From NCBI GenBank assembly GCA_002348425.1, contig DEBE01000071.1, positions 1-24,109 of the forward strand: a stretch of 24,109 nucleotides of DNA. Reading direction: 5' to 3'. Position 1 is the first letter of the stretch; every line of letters starts with the position of its first letter. Source of the DNA: Alphaproteobacteria bacterium UBA2964. Its GTDB lineage: Bacteria; Pseudomonadota; Alphaproteobacteria; MPNO01; UBA2964. Below the pieces are notes generated by a model. It saw only the letters and a program-made list of their open reading frames with translations, did no database searches and was not told the origin of the DNA. Below are positions 6,723-14,734 of this stretch, piece by piece. A program made the position numbers and the translations under genes.

Positions 6723-8740
6723 AAAAGTGAAGGTAAATGTTCGGGCTCATACCACATCACAGGGACTATCTCATTAAACATAATCAGCAGGAAGGCGGTC
6801 GCCCCAAGAGTATATATTACTATTAGTTTCCAGCTGTATTTACCCCAAATTCTTAAATACAAAATAACAAAAAGGAGCAAAGTAGGAAATTGTCCTATAA
6901 TTAGTGTCAATATGAATATACCCAGAAGCCAAGATAGAAAGTAGAGACTTTTAAGGACATATTCCTTTTCAACGCCAACTACATCAGATGCGGCAGTACC
7001 GGCCTTGATTGCGGACACACCTTTAAGATCGTAAAATAAAGCACCAAATGCTAACAGCAGCCCCGTAATCGCGACTGTCTGCGGAAAGACCTTGGGCGAA
7101 AAAGTCCACGGTACAGCCTCGTAAAAGCAATATGCAAATATGGCAATCAGTAACGCTGCGATAGGCCAAGATGCAGGCGGGCAGTCTTTTCCACCCTCTT
7201 CTACAACCATTGAAGCTCCTTCTGCTTGAGCAGAGGGGTCGTTTTCCTTTGCAGCTTGTTCAGCTCTTTTTTTTCTCTGATTTCGCACTGCATAGATAAC
7301 TGTTATTACTGTCAACGCGATTATTATCAGGACAATAGGCCTAGTAAATGATCCCCAACCGTGAACCTGCATGGAGAGGTTCATAGCCTCTTCCATAATT
7401 TTTCCAAGTACGAAACCCAATACTATTGGGGGTCTTGGCCAGCCTCCCAACTTCATGAAATATCCAATGAAGCCGAAGACGAGTAAAACGATCCAGTTTC
7501 CAAGGGTGCCATTACCCACCCAAGCCCCCATGAAAACGACCAACATGATAGCGGGCAAAATCATATGGCCTTGCAGGTAGGTGATTTTTGAAGCTTGACT
7601 TCCCCAAAGGAGCAACGCTACGGCTCCTGCGACATTTGCAAGGACCAAGGTCCAGACCAGAGTAAAGGTTATATTAAGCTTGTCGGTGAGCATCTGGGGC
7701 CCGGGTTCCAACCCCTGTATAAAGAAGGCGCTCAGCAAAATTGCCATTGAAGCGCTGCCGGGTATGGCAAAAGCAATTGTTGGGAGCAAAGCGCCGCCTT
7801 TCATAGCATTATTGGCCGCCTCAGGGGCGATCACTCCACGCACATCTCCTTTACCAAAGTTTTCATTATTTTTCTCACTCTGCGCGGCATGTCCATAAGC
7901 TACCCAGTCTACTATTGAGCCACCAAGGCCCGGCAACATACCGACATATACGCCGATTACAGTACATCTAAGACCTAGCCACCAGTTTTTTGCGGCGTCC
8001 TTCATGCCATTTACTATTCCACCCGTAGCCACTTCTTCACGTTGAACACGAGATATTGATGTGTTTCGTACCGCCAGCTCAAGTACTTCTGGGATCGCAA
8101 ATAGTCCGAGCACGTAGGGGACAATAGGTAATCCCTCTAGTAGAAAGTTTTGTTCAAACCAGTAACGTCTCACTCCCCCAAATTCGGCAAAGCCAATACA
8201 TGCCAGCATCAAACCGAAACAGGCAGCTGCAGTTCCTTTAAAAATTGACTTGCCACTTAGCGATGCGACCATTGTTAAGCCCAGCACTGCCATAGCAAAG
8301 AGCTCAGGTTCTGAAAAAGCTAGAATTATAGGGCGGACAATTGGGATCGATATTGCAAGAAAGACAGCGCCAATCACTCCACCAATCATAGATACGGTAT
8401 ATGCTGCGCCTAAAGCTCTTGATGCTTCACCCCGTTGCGCCATTGGGTATCCATCTAGAATTGTAGCCTGTGATGCCGCTGTTCCGGGAATTCCTAAAAG
8501 GACAGATGAAAGTGTATCGGCTGTGGTAGTCACTGCGTACATGCCGAGGATGAAGGCAAAAGCTACATTGGGCTCCATACCGAATGTGAAAGGCAGAATT
8601 ATAGCCATACCTACCAAACCACCGAGGCCCGGTACGGCACCGAAAAACATACCAATAGCCACTCCTAGCAGCATATATCCGGGTGCTGGCCAAACGAGGA
8701 CTAGTCTTAGTCCATCAAGGATGGCTTCCATAAATGTCAT
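6716..8740 (-). CDS. tctA: TctA-TctB fusion permease of a tripartite tricarboxylate transporter
   Basis: The 674-residue protein joins the large and small membrane subunits of a TTT-type uptake system. Residues 1 to about 485 are TctA: PGLGG at 37-41 and again at 270-274, and the signature from GIPGTA (83) to DGYP (96-99), with many hydrophobic helices. A charged, glutamate- and lysine-rich linker lies at about 487-520. Residues about 523-662 form a TctB-like domain with four hydrophobic segments and the typical SPKVFPQ entry at 548-554. TctA alone is usually about 500 residues and TctB about 150, so the length equals the sum. Together with the binding protein encoded just upstream it should import a carboxylate driven by ion gradient. 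No separate tctB gene is present, agreeing with fusion. The ribosome site is AAAAGG nine bases before the ATG. Confidence 0.9.
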   Translation of the reverse strand: MTFMEAILDGLRLVLVWPAPGYMLLGVAIGMFFGAVPGLGGLVGMAIILPFTFGMEPNVAFAFILGMYAVTTTADTLSSVLLGIPGTAASQATILDGYPMAQRGEASRALGAAYTVSMIGGVIGAVFLAISIPIVRPIILAFSEPELFAMAVLGLTMVASLSGKSIFKGTAAACFGLMLACIGFAEFGGVRRYWFEQNFLLEGLPIVPYVLGLFAIPEVLELAVRNTSISRVQREEVATGGIVNGMKDAAKNWWLGLRCTVIGVYVGMLPGLGGSIVDWVAYGHAAQSEKNNENFGKGDVRGVIAPEAANNAMKGGALLPTIAFAIPGSASMAILLSAFFIQGLEPGPQMLTDKLNITFTLVWTLVLANVAGAVALLLWGSQASKITYLQGHMILPAIMLVVFMGAWVGNGTLGNWIVLLVFGFIGYFMKLGGWPRPPIVLGFVLGKIMEEAMNLSMQVHGWGSFTRPIVLIIIALTVITVIYAVRNQRKKRAEQAAKENDPSAQAEGASMVVEEGGKDCPPASWPIAALLIAIFAYCFYEAVPWTFSPKVFPQTVAITGLLLAFGALFYDLKGVSAIKAGTAASDVVGVEKEYVLKSLYFLSWLLGIFILTLIIGQFPTLLLFVILYLRIWGKYSWKLIVIYTLGATAFLLIMFNEIVPVMWYEPEHLPSLFL

Positions 8741-8760
8741 CGGATCGAACCTTTTAAAAC

Positions 8761-8794
8761 CGAAAAACTGGGAGCGTTCAAAAGAACGCTCCCA
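8761..8794 (-). terminator. Strong intercistronic terminator between tctC and the TctAB gene
   Basis: A perfect 11-base-pair stem (TGGGAGCGTTC, 8769-8779, with GAACGCTCCCA, 8784-8794) closes a four-base loop. On the minus strand, which carries both genes, it is followed by GTTTTTCGGTTTT, the classic U-run. It lies after the tctC stop and about 28 bases before the permease start. It should stop part of the transcription, giving more binding protein than permease. Confidence 0.82.
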
Positions 8795-8831
8795 CAGAGA
8801 TTTATTTGATAACTACTAAAAAGTTGTCAGA

Positions 8832-9929
8832 CTATTTTCTGGCCTTGTCAGCATAGTTTAGTAGCCACTTTTGAAGCTTCGGATCTACATTGACAATAGT
8901 CTTTACATATTTTTGAGCCTCGGCACCACTTTTTCCGATATACATACTACCGTTCACCTTTTGATACTCAGCTAAGAACTTTTTGTCCTTAGTTGTTTGA
9001 TCCCAGGCTTTTCGCATAATTTTTACCGCTTTTGGATTAGTTCCTTTGCGGAAAACTATTATACGCAGCATCTCACGTGTTGCAGCAATAGTCCTGATAG
9101 AATTCCATATATTTGCGGAAGGTCTTTTACCTTTCCCGAATTTTGCCTCGTAAACAGTCTGGAAACTTGGAATATTTTTGGCGACGGACGGTGAATGCAG
9201 GATGCTATTATTTGGCCCCGGTGTGCCAACGTGCCAAACCGGCACAGAAACTCCCGGTTTGATTAGCTGTCCGACTACCCGGCCATAATATCCTGCAAGA
9301 GAGTCAGCAGTCATATCTAGCTCGTTTTTAAGAATAGCAGCGCGGATTTTGCCGCCGGACTTATAACCTGTCACATGTTTAAGTGGAATACCCAAAGCTT
9401 CAAAAAATAGTCTTGTTCGCAAATCTTTACTACTGGTTGGTCCGTGACCTCCGGTGCGGATCTTGTGATCTGTATTGAGGAGGTCTTTCCAACTTTTGAT
9501 TGTCTTTCCAGGAATGGCATCTTTTCTGATATGTGAAATTGTTTGCTGTCCTATCGCTCCTACATAGTGAAACGCTGCTAGGTCAGCTCTTAATTCGGGC
9601 GCTCGCATTACTTGTCCCATAATCGGAATAGTAAACACCCCCATCATATATCCATTTGTTTTTCCGGCTTCCGCTAAAAAATTTGCGCCAACACTGCCGC
9701 CTGCACCCGAAACATGTCTAAATACTAGACGTGGATTTCCAGGGATATATTTTTTCATATGGCGCATTACCATGCGTCCTTGAATGTCAGTGTTGCCCCC
9801 GGCACTATAATTAATAATTATGTTTACCCGCTTGCCCTTGTAAAATTGAGCGTCTGCGGGGGCATTAATTCCTATGGCTGTAGCGGCTACTGCCATCAAT
9901 CCTAAAGCCGAATGTTTTAAAATACTCAT
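8832..9929 (-). CDS. tctC: TctC/Bug-family periplasmic solute-binding protein
   Basis: This 365-residue protein starts with a clear signal peptide: K5, a hydrophobic core to about 20, and a likely cleavage after ADA (residue 27). The mature part begins FYKGKRVNIIINYSAGG, the N-terminal strand and ligand loop of Bug proteins, which bind carboxylates or amino-acid-like ligands in the periplasm. The expected second ligand loop is visible around SAGGNTDIQGR. At 365 residues it is somewhat longer than the usual 320-330. It is the first gene of a minus-strand pair with the fusion permease, separated by a strong terminator. A strong ribosome site (GGGAGGTT on the minus strand, 9937-9944) precedes the ATG. 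The cargo cannot be read, but the neighbourhood suggests a carboxylic acid that feeds the catabolic genes. Confidence 0.9.
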   Translation of the reverse strand: MSILKHSALGLMAVAATAIGINAPADAQFYKGKRVNIIINYSAGGNTDIQGRMVMRHMKKYIPGNPRLVFRHVSGAGGSVGANFLAEAGKTNGYMMGVFTIPIMGQVMRAPELRADLAAFHYVGAIGQQTISHIRKDAIPGKTIKSWKDLLNTDHKIRTGGHGPTSSKDLRTRLFFEALGIPLKHVTGYKSGGKIRAAILKNELDMTADSLAGYYGRVVGQLIKPGVSVPVWHVGTPGPNNSILHSPSVAKNIPSFQTVYEAKFGKGKRPSANIWNSIRTIAATREMLRIIVFRKGTNPKAVKIMRKAWDQTTKDKKFLAEYQKVNGSMYIGKSGAEAQKYVKTIVNVDPKLQKWLLNYADKARK

Positions 9930-10122
9930 TCTAGAGAACCTCCCTCTATACCTATTAATAATATACTGTTCTGATACTTCACTAAAGCATCATTGTATCT
10001 AAGGCGTAACAAATCAACAAATTTTGTACTCCCCCAATTTAAAGGCTACGACAAGCTAAAATGTCATGCAAGGGGTTACACCTCTAAGTTTTTTGATAAA
10101 TTGAGTTTCTTGCTTATTATTT

Positions 10123-11034
10123 TCAGAAGTTTTCTAAGTTTGGTGCTTGTGGGTTTCCTCCCATGCATTGTCTGAGAAGAGGTGAAGGTGGGTCTGCAAA
10201 ACCCCATCGGTCTGGTCCTTTAACCCTTTGGGCCCATTCTTCGGGGGTTCCGGTTTTATAGGTATTATCGTCAACCTGTTCGACCTCTGCAGTATATTCC
10301 ACAACCATGCCATTGGGTTCAAAAAAATAACCAAATACATTATTGCCGGGACCATGGCGGCCCACACCCCATTGGACTGGGAAACCTTTTTGTTTCATTC
10401 TTCCAGATCCACACATTAAAGCGTCAAAGTCTGGGACTTCAAAAGCCGCATGATTAAGAGAAGCGCCCTGAGAATGAGCAAAAGCGACACTGTGGTGATC
10501 CGGGCTACATCGAATAAAATTCATTCGTTCGGTGCGGTCACTCACTCGGAAACCCAATATATCGCGAAAAAACTCAGTTTGATCTTCTACTTTGGTTGAA
10601 TTGAGAACGACGTGACTTAGTTTAAATGGGCGGTCACTTTCCATACTCGTATCCGCATGAACAGCTACGTCCGAGCTTATCGCATATTGAATGCCATCGC
10701 GGTCCCTAAATCCAAAGCCATAACCGCCCCCTGGGCCTTCAATAACTGCTGGATTATGTTTGATTTCAATACCTAAGCCCCTCAGTTTATCGTGAAAAGA
10801 ATCTACAGTTGTCTTATCGGTGGCGGCAAAATTTATACGTTTTACACCCGGGGCTGCCCCCTCTTGTAATACAACAATATGGTGTTCTGAGCCGCTTGCC
10901 CGAAAAAAATGCTCATTTTTAATTTCTGCTATTTTTTCCAGACCCCAACATTCTTCATAGAAACGGCTCGTTTTTGATAGATCGGGTACATTATACTCTA
11001 TGCTTCTCAAGCCTGTTACTCGTGGTGCTTTCAT
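10123..11034 (-). CDS. Two-domain extradiol ring-cleavage dioxygenase (VOC fold)
   Basis: The 303-residue product has two VOC/glyoxalase domains, about 6-122 and 137-255, the architecture of type I extradiol dioxygenases. The metal triad is complete: H141, H195 and E246. The acid/base residues of homoprotocatechuate 2,3-dioxygenase also have counterparts with the same spacing: H181 (14 before H195), H227 (19 before E246) and Y236 (10 before E246). This matches the family signature HGPGNNV...YFFEPNG...E almost throughout. It should therefore open a catechol-like ring next to the diol, using Fe(II) or Mn(II) and oxygen. The gene is divergent from the FAH-family gene, which handles such products. 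GAGG precedes the ATG. The residue from about 255 to the end extends past the metal domain. Substrate remains unknown; a non-dioxygenase VOC enzyme is less likely. Confidence 0.85.
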   Translation of the reverse strand: MKAPRVTGLRSIEYNVPDLSKTSRFYEECWGLEKIAEIKNEHFFRASGSEHHIVVLQEGAAPGVKRINFAATDKTTVDSFHDKLRGLGIEIKHNPAVIEGPGGGYGFGFRDRDGIQYAISSDVAVHADTSMESDRPFKLSHVVLNSTKVEDQTEFFRDILGFRVSDRTERMNFIRCSPDHHSVAFAHSQGASLNHAAFEVPDFDALMCGSGRMKQKGFPVQWGVGRHGPGNNVFGYFFEPNGMVVEYTAEVEQVDDNTYKTGTPEEWAQRVKGPDRWGFADPPSPLLRQCMGGNPQAPNLENF

Positions 11035-11047
11035 GTCGTCCTCGATT

Positions 11048-11057
11048 TAGATATCTA
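11048..11057. promoter_or_regulatory. Ten-base palindrome upstream of the extradiol gene
   Basis: TAGATATCTA is a perfect palindrome 14 bases before the extradiol start codon in the 201-base divergent spacer. It is AT-rich, so chance is possible, but the position suits an operator or part of the promoter. Confidence 0.25.
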
Positions 11058-11188
11058 TTATTTATTATTGGATTATCTAAAACTAATACTCTGGCGATAA
11101 ACTGCCAAGTAAGTTTATTTTGTTTTTGAGAACGGAGAAGTTTAAATTTTATCAAGCCCATTCCCTTTTCCTAAAGTCGCTGGTTAAA

Positions 11189-11194
11189 TATAAT
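11189..11194 (+). promoter_or_regulatory. Candidate -10 box for the FAH-MDR transcript
   Basis: TATAAT matches the -10 consensus exactly, about 40 bases before the FAH-family ATG. No good -35 box lies 16 to 18 bases upstream (the region is TTTTCC-like), which would suit an activator-dependent promoter. Confidence 0.4.
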
Positions 11195-11235
11195 AGAAAA
11201 TTTGTCATCCTTTAATTGGTGAATAGGAAAATAAA

Positions 11236-12108
11236 ATGAAACTTTGCCGTTTTGATGAAGATAGGCTTGGGGTTGTGGTTGATGGAAGCATCCGGGATAT
11301 CACGGACATCCAATCGGAAATCCGAGATAAAGCAGCTTACGACATGAAAGGGGATGCTGTTGTAGCGGCTTTACCAGAGTACCGGGAACGGATGGAAGTG
11401 GCTGCTAATTCGGCTCCGGAAATTGCAGTCTCGGACGTAAAACTGTTGCCCCCGATAGCGCGTCAGTGCAAGACGATGGCGGCGCCGGTCAATTATGAAG
11501 CCCATGTGGCTGAGATGGCTGCTCAGCCGCACATCACTGGAGAAGATAAGGGACCAAGGCGTCCCTCGGGTATTCAGAATCAAGGTATTTTTCTCAAAGC
11601 GAATTCGGCGGTAGTCGGCCCTTCAGAGGGTGTTGCAATCCGGTTTCCTGATCGACGCAATGATCACGAGGTTGAGTTCGTAATTATTATTGGGAAGACA
11701 GGAAGTCGAATTAAACGAGAAGACGCAATGGATTATGTCGCTGGTTACACTTTAGGTCTTGATATGACGGTAAGGGGCATAGAAGATCGAAGCTTTCGTA
11801 AATCTTGTGATGGGTATGCACCAGTCGGACCTTGGATGGTTACAGCAGATGAAATTCCAGATCCGGGGAACGTACCCTTTACTGTTCATCTGAATGGAAA
11901 ACTGCAGCAAGATGCACATACCCGTGATCTGATTTTTGACGTTCCGCGTTTAATCGAATTCGCGTCAGAGTTTTATACTATACACCCCGGCGATTACCTT
12001 TTTACAGGGTCTCCGCCAGGAGTGAGTGAGGTTCATCCTGGGGACGTTATGCACTGTGCCTGTGACCTAATTGGAGATATGTCCGTTGCGGTGCGCGCTG
12101 CGGAATGA
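11236..12108 (+). CDS. Fumarylacetoacetate hydrolase (FAH) family protein
   Basis: The 290-residue product belongs to the FAH superfamily, which hydrolyses, decarboxylates or isomerises beta-diketo and dienoate acids made in meta-cleavage and homogentisate pathways. The metal-binding residues are visible: E145 and E147 in DHEVEF and D176 in YTLGLD. H90 in NYEAHVAE and the R188-K189-S190 segment followed by DGYAPVGPW complete the usual active site. The N-terminal 65 residues form the small leader domain of longer FAH proteins. The stop overlaps the start of the MDR gene by four bases (ATGA), so the two are translationally coupled. AGGAAAA precedes the ATG. The divergent extradiol gene next door suggests it acts on a ring-cleavage product. 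Whether it is a hydrolase, decarboxylase or isomerase is not decided. Confidence 0.88.
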   Translation: MKLCRFDEDRLGVVVDGSIRDITDIQSEIRDKAAYDMKGDAVVAALPEYRERMEVAANSAPEIAVSDVKLLPPIARQCKTMAAPVNYEAHVAEMAAQPHITGEDKGPRRPSGIQNQGIFLKANSAVVGPSEGVAIRFPDRRNDHEVEFVIIIGKTGSRIKREDAMDYVAGYTLGLDMTVRGIEDRSFRKSCDGYAPVGPWMVTADEIPDPGNVPFTVHLNGKLQQDAHTRDLIFDVPRLIEFASEFYTIHPGDYLFTGSPPGVSEVHPGDVMHCACDLIGDMSVAVRAAE

Positions 12109-13151
12109 AAGCCGCCCTTTATGAAAGGTTTGGACCACCAAACGTTCTGGGATATGAGGACATAAAGGATCCGACTGCTGGAACGCAGGAAATTGTTGTT
12201 AAAGTTCATGCGGTTACAGTAAATAGGGTGCTTGATTGCGCTGTTCGCGCTGGAGAACAGTCCCAGCGTGGAGTAGTCTTGCCCCATGTTGGCGGAGTCG
12301 ATCCAGCGGGTATCGTTGTAGAGGTCGGGGATGATGTTTACAATGTTCGAGTTGGAGATAGGGTCGGCTTGTTATCTCGGATCCCTTGTTTGGAGTGTGC
12401 GAGATGCCGAGCTCGGGAGTTCAAAAAATGCACCAATAGCCGAATGTTGGGTGTCGGGTGCTGGGGAGGGGCCGCTGAACTGGTAAAAGTACCAGCATCA
12501 GTGGCTGTTAAACTACCTAAAAATCTTGAATTTGCAGAAGCTGCAGCGGTTTTACGCCATGGGCCGATGGCTCACCACCTATTGTTTGATGTGGGCGATT
12601 TAAAAGAAGGCGAGACAGTTCTAGTAATGGGTGCAGCCGGAGGGCTTGGACTGACAGGAATACAGATCGCGAAGGCCGCAGGCGCGACAGTAATCGCGGC
12701 TGCCGGGTCAGACAAGAGAGTGGAGGTGGGGTGTAAGTATGGAGCCGATTTTGGTATTAACTATGCTAAGGAAGACCTCACCGAAGTTGTCGAAAATTAT
12801 ATGCGTGGCGAAGGTATCCATTTGGTTTTTGAAAATATTTCCAACCCTAAAACATGGCCGAAAGCATTAAAATGTTTACGTAAACACGGTCGTTTAGTAA
12901 CTGCAGGAGCACATGGTGGAGGCAAAGTAGAGCTCGATTGTGCTTTTTTATACCATCAAAATATTCGGATTTTTGGTAGTACTGGTAATACAGATAAAAA
13001 TGTTAATGATACAGTGACTTTGGCTGCTGCTGGAAAATTGAAGGCGAAGATTGAAAAAGTATTTCCGCTCAGTGAAGCGGTGGCAGCTCACGAAATGATG
13101 GAACGTGAGATTCTTTCGGGTAAAATAATTCTAGATCCATCCGCAGGATAA
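12105..13151 (+). CDS. Medium-chain dehydrogenase (MDR) with structural but no catalytic zinc site
   Basis: This 348-residue enzyme is an MDR/GroES-Rossmann oxidoreductase. The structural zinc lobe is intact, with C95, C98, C101 and C109 in the classic C-x2-C-x2-C-x7-C spacing. The catalytic zinc ligands are absent: N40 occupies the usual Cys position, and the GHE segment reads G64-V65-D66. The Rossmann loop MGAAGGLGLTG (175-185) is complete. This points to quinone-oxidoreductase- or enoyl-reductase-type chemistry, with NAD(P)H reducing a conjugated double bond, rather than alcohol oxidation. The gene overlaps the FAH gene by four bases and ends three bases from the convergent AhpD-fold gene. 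Substrate is unknown, but a ring-cleavage-derived enone would fit (inference). Confidence 0.87.
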   Translation: MKAALYERFGPPNVLGYEDIKDPTAGTQEIVVKVHAVTVNRVLDCAVRAGEQSQRGVVLPHVGGVDPAGIVVEVGDDVYNVRVGDRVGLLSRIPCLECARCRAREFKKCTNSRMLGVGCWGGAAELVKVPASVAVKLPKNLEFAEAAAVLRHGPMAHHLLFDVGDLKEGETVLVMGAAGGLGLTGIQIAKAAGATVIAAAGSDKRVEVGCKYGADFGINYAKEDLTEVVENYMRGEGIHLVFENISNPKTWPKALKCLRKHGRLVTAGAHGGGKVELDCAFLYHQNIRIFGSTGNTDKNVNDTVTLAAAGKLKAKIEKVFPLSEAVAAHEMMEREILSGKIILDPSAG

Positions 13152-13154
13152 TTG

Positions 13155-13673
13155 CTAACTTTTTTCATATGACATTTTTTTGGCGCGGCTTTCAAATAAT
13201 GTGGGGTCTGCATTTAGACCGTGTCCTAAAGATAACCGATTCATCATGTTAAAACGAGCGCAAATCCATATTGCGTCAGCGAGTGCTTCTTCGTTCCAAC
13301 CAGATTGATAAACGGCGTCAGCATCGGCTTGAACCATCTTCGATGGCTCTAGGGTAAGCTTCCTAACAAAACGGAGAATTGGTTTGAGTTTGTCATCAAC
13401 AGGCGCTAACTCAATATCATCTATTAAAATCTCAAAAACATTTTCCTCAACGCCGTGCTCGCGCGCGATTGCGGCATGTCCACCATAACAGTAGTCGCAG
13501 GCATTTAGAGCAGAAGTGTAGGCGGCTATGAGTTCACGGTCGCCGATAGTGAAATTGGATGTTCCCCGCATGACCGCCTCAGAGAATTTTCCAAATCCCT
13601 CTCGATGGCCAGGTTTAATTTTAAAAAGATCTCCAATACCAGCGTCGGGGGCTAAGGAAGGGAAAAAAGGCAT
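13155..13673 (-). CDS. AhpD/carboxymuconolactone-decarboxylase-fold peroxidase-like protein
   Basis: The 172-residue product has the AhpD core: E47 in DRELIA and C59-x2-C62 with H66 in ACDYCYGGH. These are the proton-relay and redox-active residues of AhpD alkylhydroperoxidases and of the large family of peroxidase-related proteins. True carboxymuconolactone decarboxylases lack this Cys pair, so a thiol-dependent peroxidase or reductase role is more likely than lactone decarboxylation. The protein is all helical by eye, has no signal peptide and is a normal length for the family. It is a single gene facing the MDR gene across a three-base gap. It may detoxify peroxides produced by the nearby oxygenase, which is inference. 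Confidence 0.82.
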   Translation of the reverse strand: MPFFPSLAPDAGIGDLFKIKPGHREGFGKFSEAVMRGTSNFTIGDRELIAAYTSALNACDYCYGGHAAIAREHGVEENVFEILIDDIELAPVDDKLKPILRFVRKLTLEPSKMVQADADAVYQSGWNEEALADAIWICARFNMMNRLSLGHGLNADPTLFESRAKKMSYEKS

Positions 13674-13886
13674 CTTTATATCCTTTCAATTTACGAACAG
13701 GGAATTGGCTATTAGGGTATATGAGATAAAAAATTCTGTCTTAAATTTTTTTTTAATTTTATTGTATCAGGCTGTTTTTTTATAAGTAATACCTGTGTCG
13801 CGGTTGGGTAAAAAAAAGTCTCTATCAGATTTAAGGATAGTCAAGATGTGGCCAAGAGTGTTGATTTAAACAGAGAAAAGGTTGGG

Positions 13887-13917
13887 GCTCTAAAGAGCGC
13901 AGGCCTCCATTCCGGAA
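13887..13917. promoter_or_regulatory. Short hairpin and palindrome upstream of the second SDR
   Basis: GCTC-TAAA-GAGC (13887-13898) and the palindrome TTCCGGAA (13910-13917) lie 30 to 60 bases before the SDR start, at the end of a 273-base divergent spacer. The rest of the spacer is AT-rich with no other structure I can support. Both elements are short and their role is unproven. Confidence 0.22.
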
Positions 13918-13936
13918 ATGCATAAATTGTTGAAGT

Positions 13937-13940
13937 GAGG
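13937..13940 (+). promoter_or_regulatory. Ribosome binding site that decides the second SDR start
   Basis: GAGG is followed by six bases and the ATG at 13947. A GTG at 13935 is in frame but overlaps this site and has no ribosome site of its own, so 13947 is preferred. Confidence 0.65.
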
Positions 13941-13946
13941 GATACA

Positions 13947-14708
13947 ATGAGTGGTCAGCTAAATAATAAGGTTGCAGTAATCACAGGAGGAGCAAGAGGC
14001 CTTGGCGCAGCCTACGCCATGGCATTTTCGAAAGAGGGTGCAAAGGTTTGTATATCTGATGTTCTGGATACTTCAAAAAATGTGAAGGAGATTACTGAAA
14101 ATGGCGGTGATGTGATTGGATTGCCATGTGATGTCACGGATTTGTCCTCATGTCATTCGATGGTGGAAAAAGTGGCTGATAGATTCGGCGGCATAGATAT
14201 ACTTGTTAATAACGCAGCCATGTTTGTTGATTTGCCGAGGCGTACCTTCCTAGATATAGGGTCCGAGGAGTGGAACAATGTTATGGCGGTCAATGTTCGA
14301 GGAAGTTTCAACTGCAGCAAGGCCATTGTTCCAGAGCTCCGGCGACGCGGAGGGGGCTCGATAATCAATATATCTTCTAGCACGGCATTAAAAGGTATTC
14401 CTTATACTTTGCATTATGTCACCTCAAAAGGGGCTATCATCGCCATGACGCGAGCTCTAGCCCGCGAACTCGGAGATGATAATATACGAGTAAATTCTCT
14501 GGCACCTGGTTTAACAATGAGTGAAGCAGTTGCCGCAGCTGATAATACTTTTGCGCCCTATAACGAGGCGTCTTTAAGAGGCCGGGCATTAAAGCGGGAG
14601 CAATTGCCCAAAGATTTAATTGGCGCGGCTATTTTTTTAGCTTCTGATGGAAGTAGCTTTATGACAGGACAAACTCTAGTAGTTGATGGTGGGGACGTTA
14701 CGAACTAG
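13947..14708 (+). CDS. Short-chain dehydrogenase/reductase (SDR), complete catalytic tetrad
   Basis: Read from 13947 the product has 253 residues and all classical SDR hallmarks: TGGARGLG from residue 13, D38 at the end of strand two (NAD preference), NNAA at 88-91, and the tetrad N116, S144, Y157 and K161. The usual PG near 187-188 and VDGG near the end follow. It leads a plus-strand run with a dienelactone-hydrolase-like gene 26 bases downstream and two DUF1330 genes. It probably oxidises a hydroxyl intermediate or reduces a ketone from the ring-opening or hydrolysis steps. Unlike the SDR at 5007-5756 it keeps the catalytic asparagine. Its exact substrate is not evident. Confidence 0.9.
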   Translation: MSGQLNNKVAVITGGARGLGAAYAMAFSKEGAKVCISDVLDTSKNVKEITENGGDVIGLPCDVTDLSSCHSMVEKVADRFGGIDILVNNAAMFVDLPRRTFLDIGSEEWNNVMAVNVRGSFNCSKAIVPELRRRGGGSIINISSSTALKGIPYTLHYVTSKGAIIAMTRALARELGDDNIRVNSLAPGLTMSEAVAAADNTFAPYNEASLRGRALKREQLPKDLIGAAIFLASDGSSFMTGQTLVVDGGDVTN

Positions 14709-14734
14709 CGTTGTATTAAATTTCTGAGGGCACA

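Noticed and set aside
8250..8819. Long open frame opposite the permease
   Set aside because: Antisense to a clear TctA frame; low-complexity, Pro/Ser/Ile-rich composition is typical of a shadow frame.
9993..10175. Sixty-codon plus-strand frame near the extradiol gene end
   Set aside because: Overlaps the 3' end of the extradiol gene, has no ribosome site and no recognisable domain.
13155..13673. Calling the AhpD-fold protein a carboxymuconolactone decarboxylase
   Set aside because: The redox Cys pair C59/C62 with H66 marks the peroxidase-like branch, and no protocatechuate-branch enzymes are present.
4806..13827. Recurrent word GTATCAGA/TATCAGA in three intergenic spacers
   Set aside because: Seven or eight bases in AT-rich spacers can recur by chance, positions relative to starts differ and the surrounding bases do not match.
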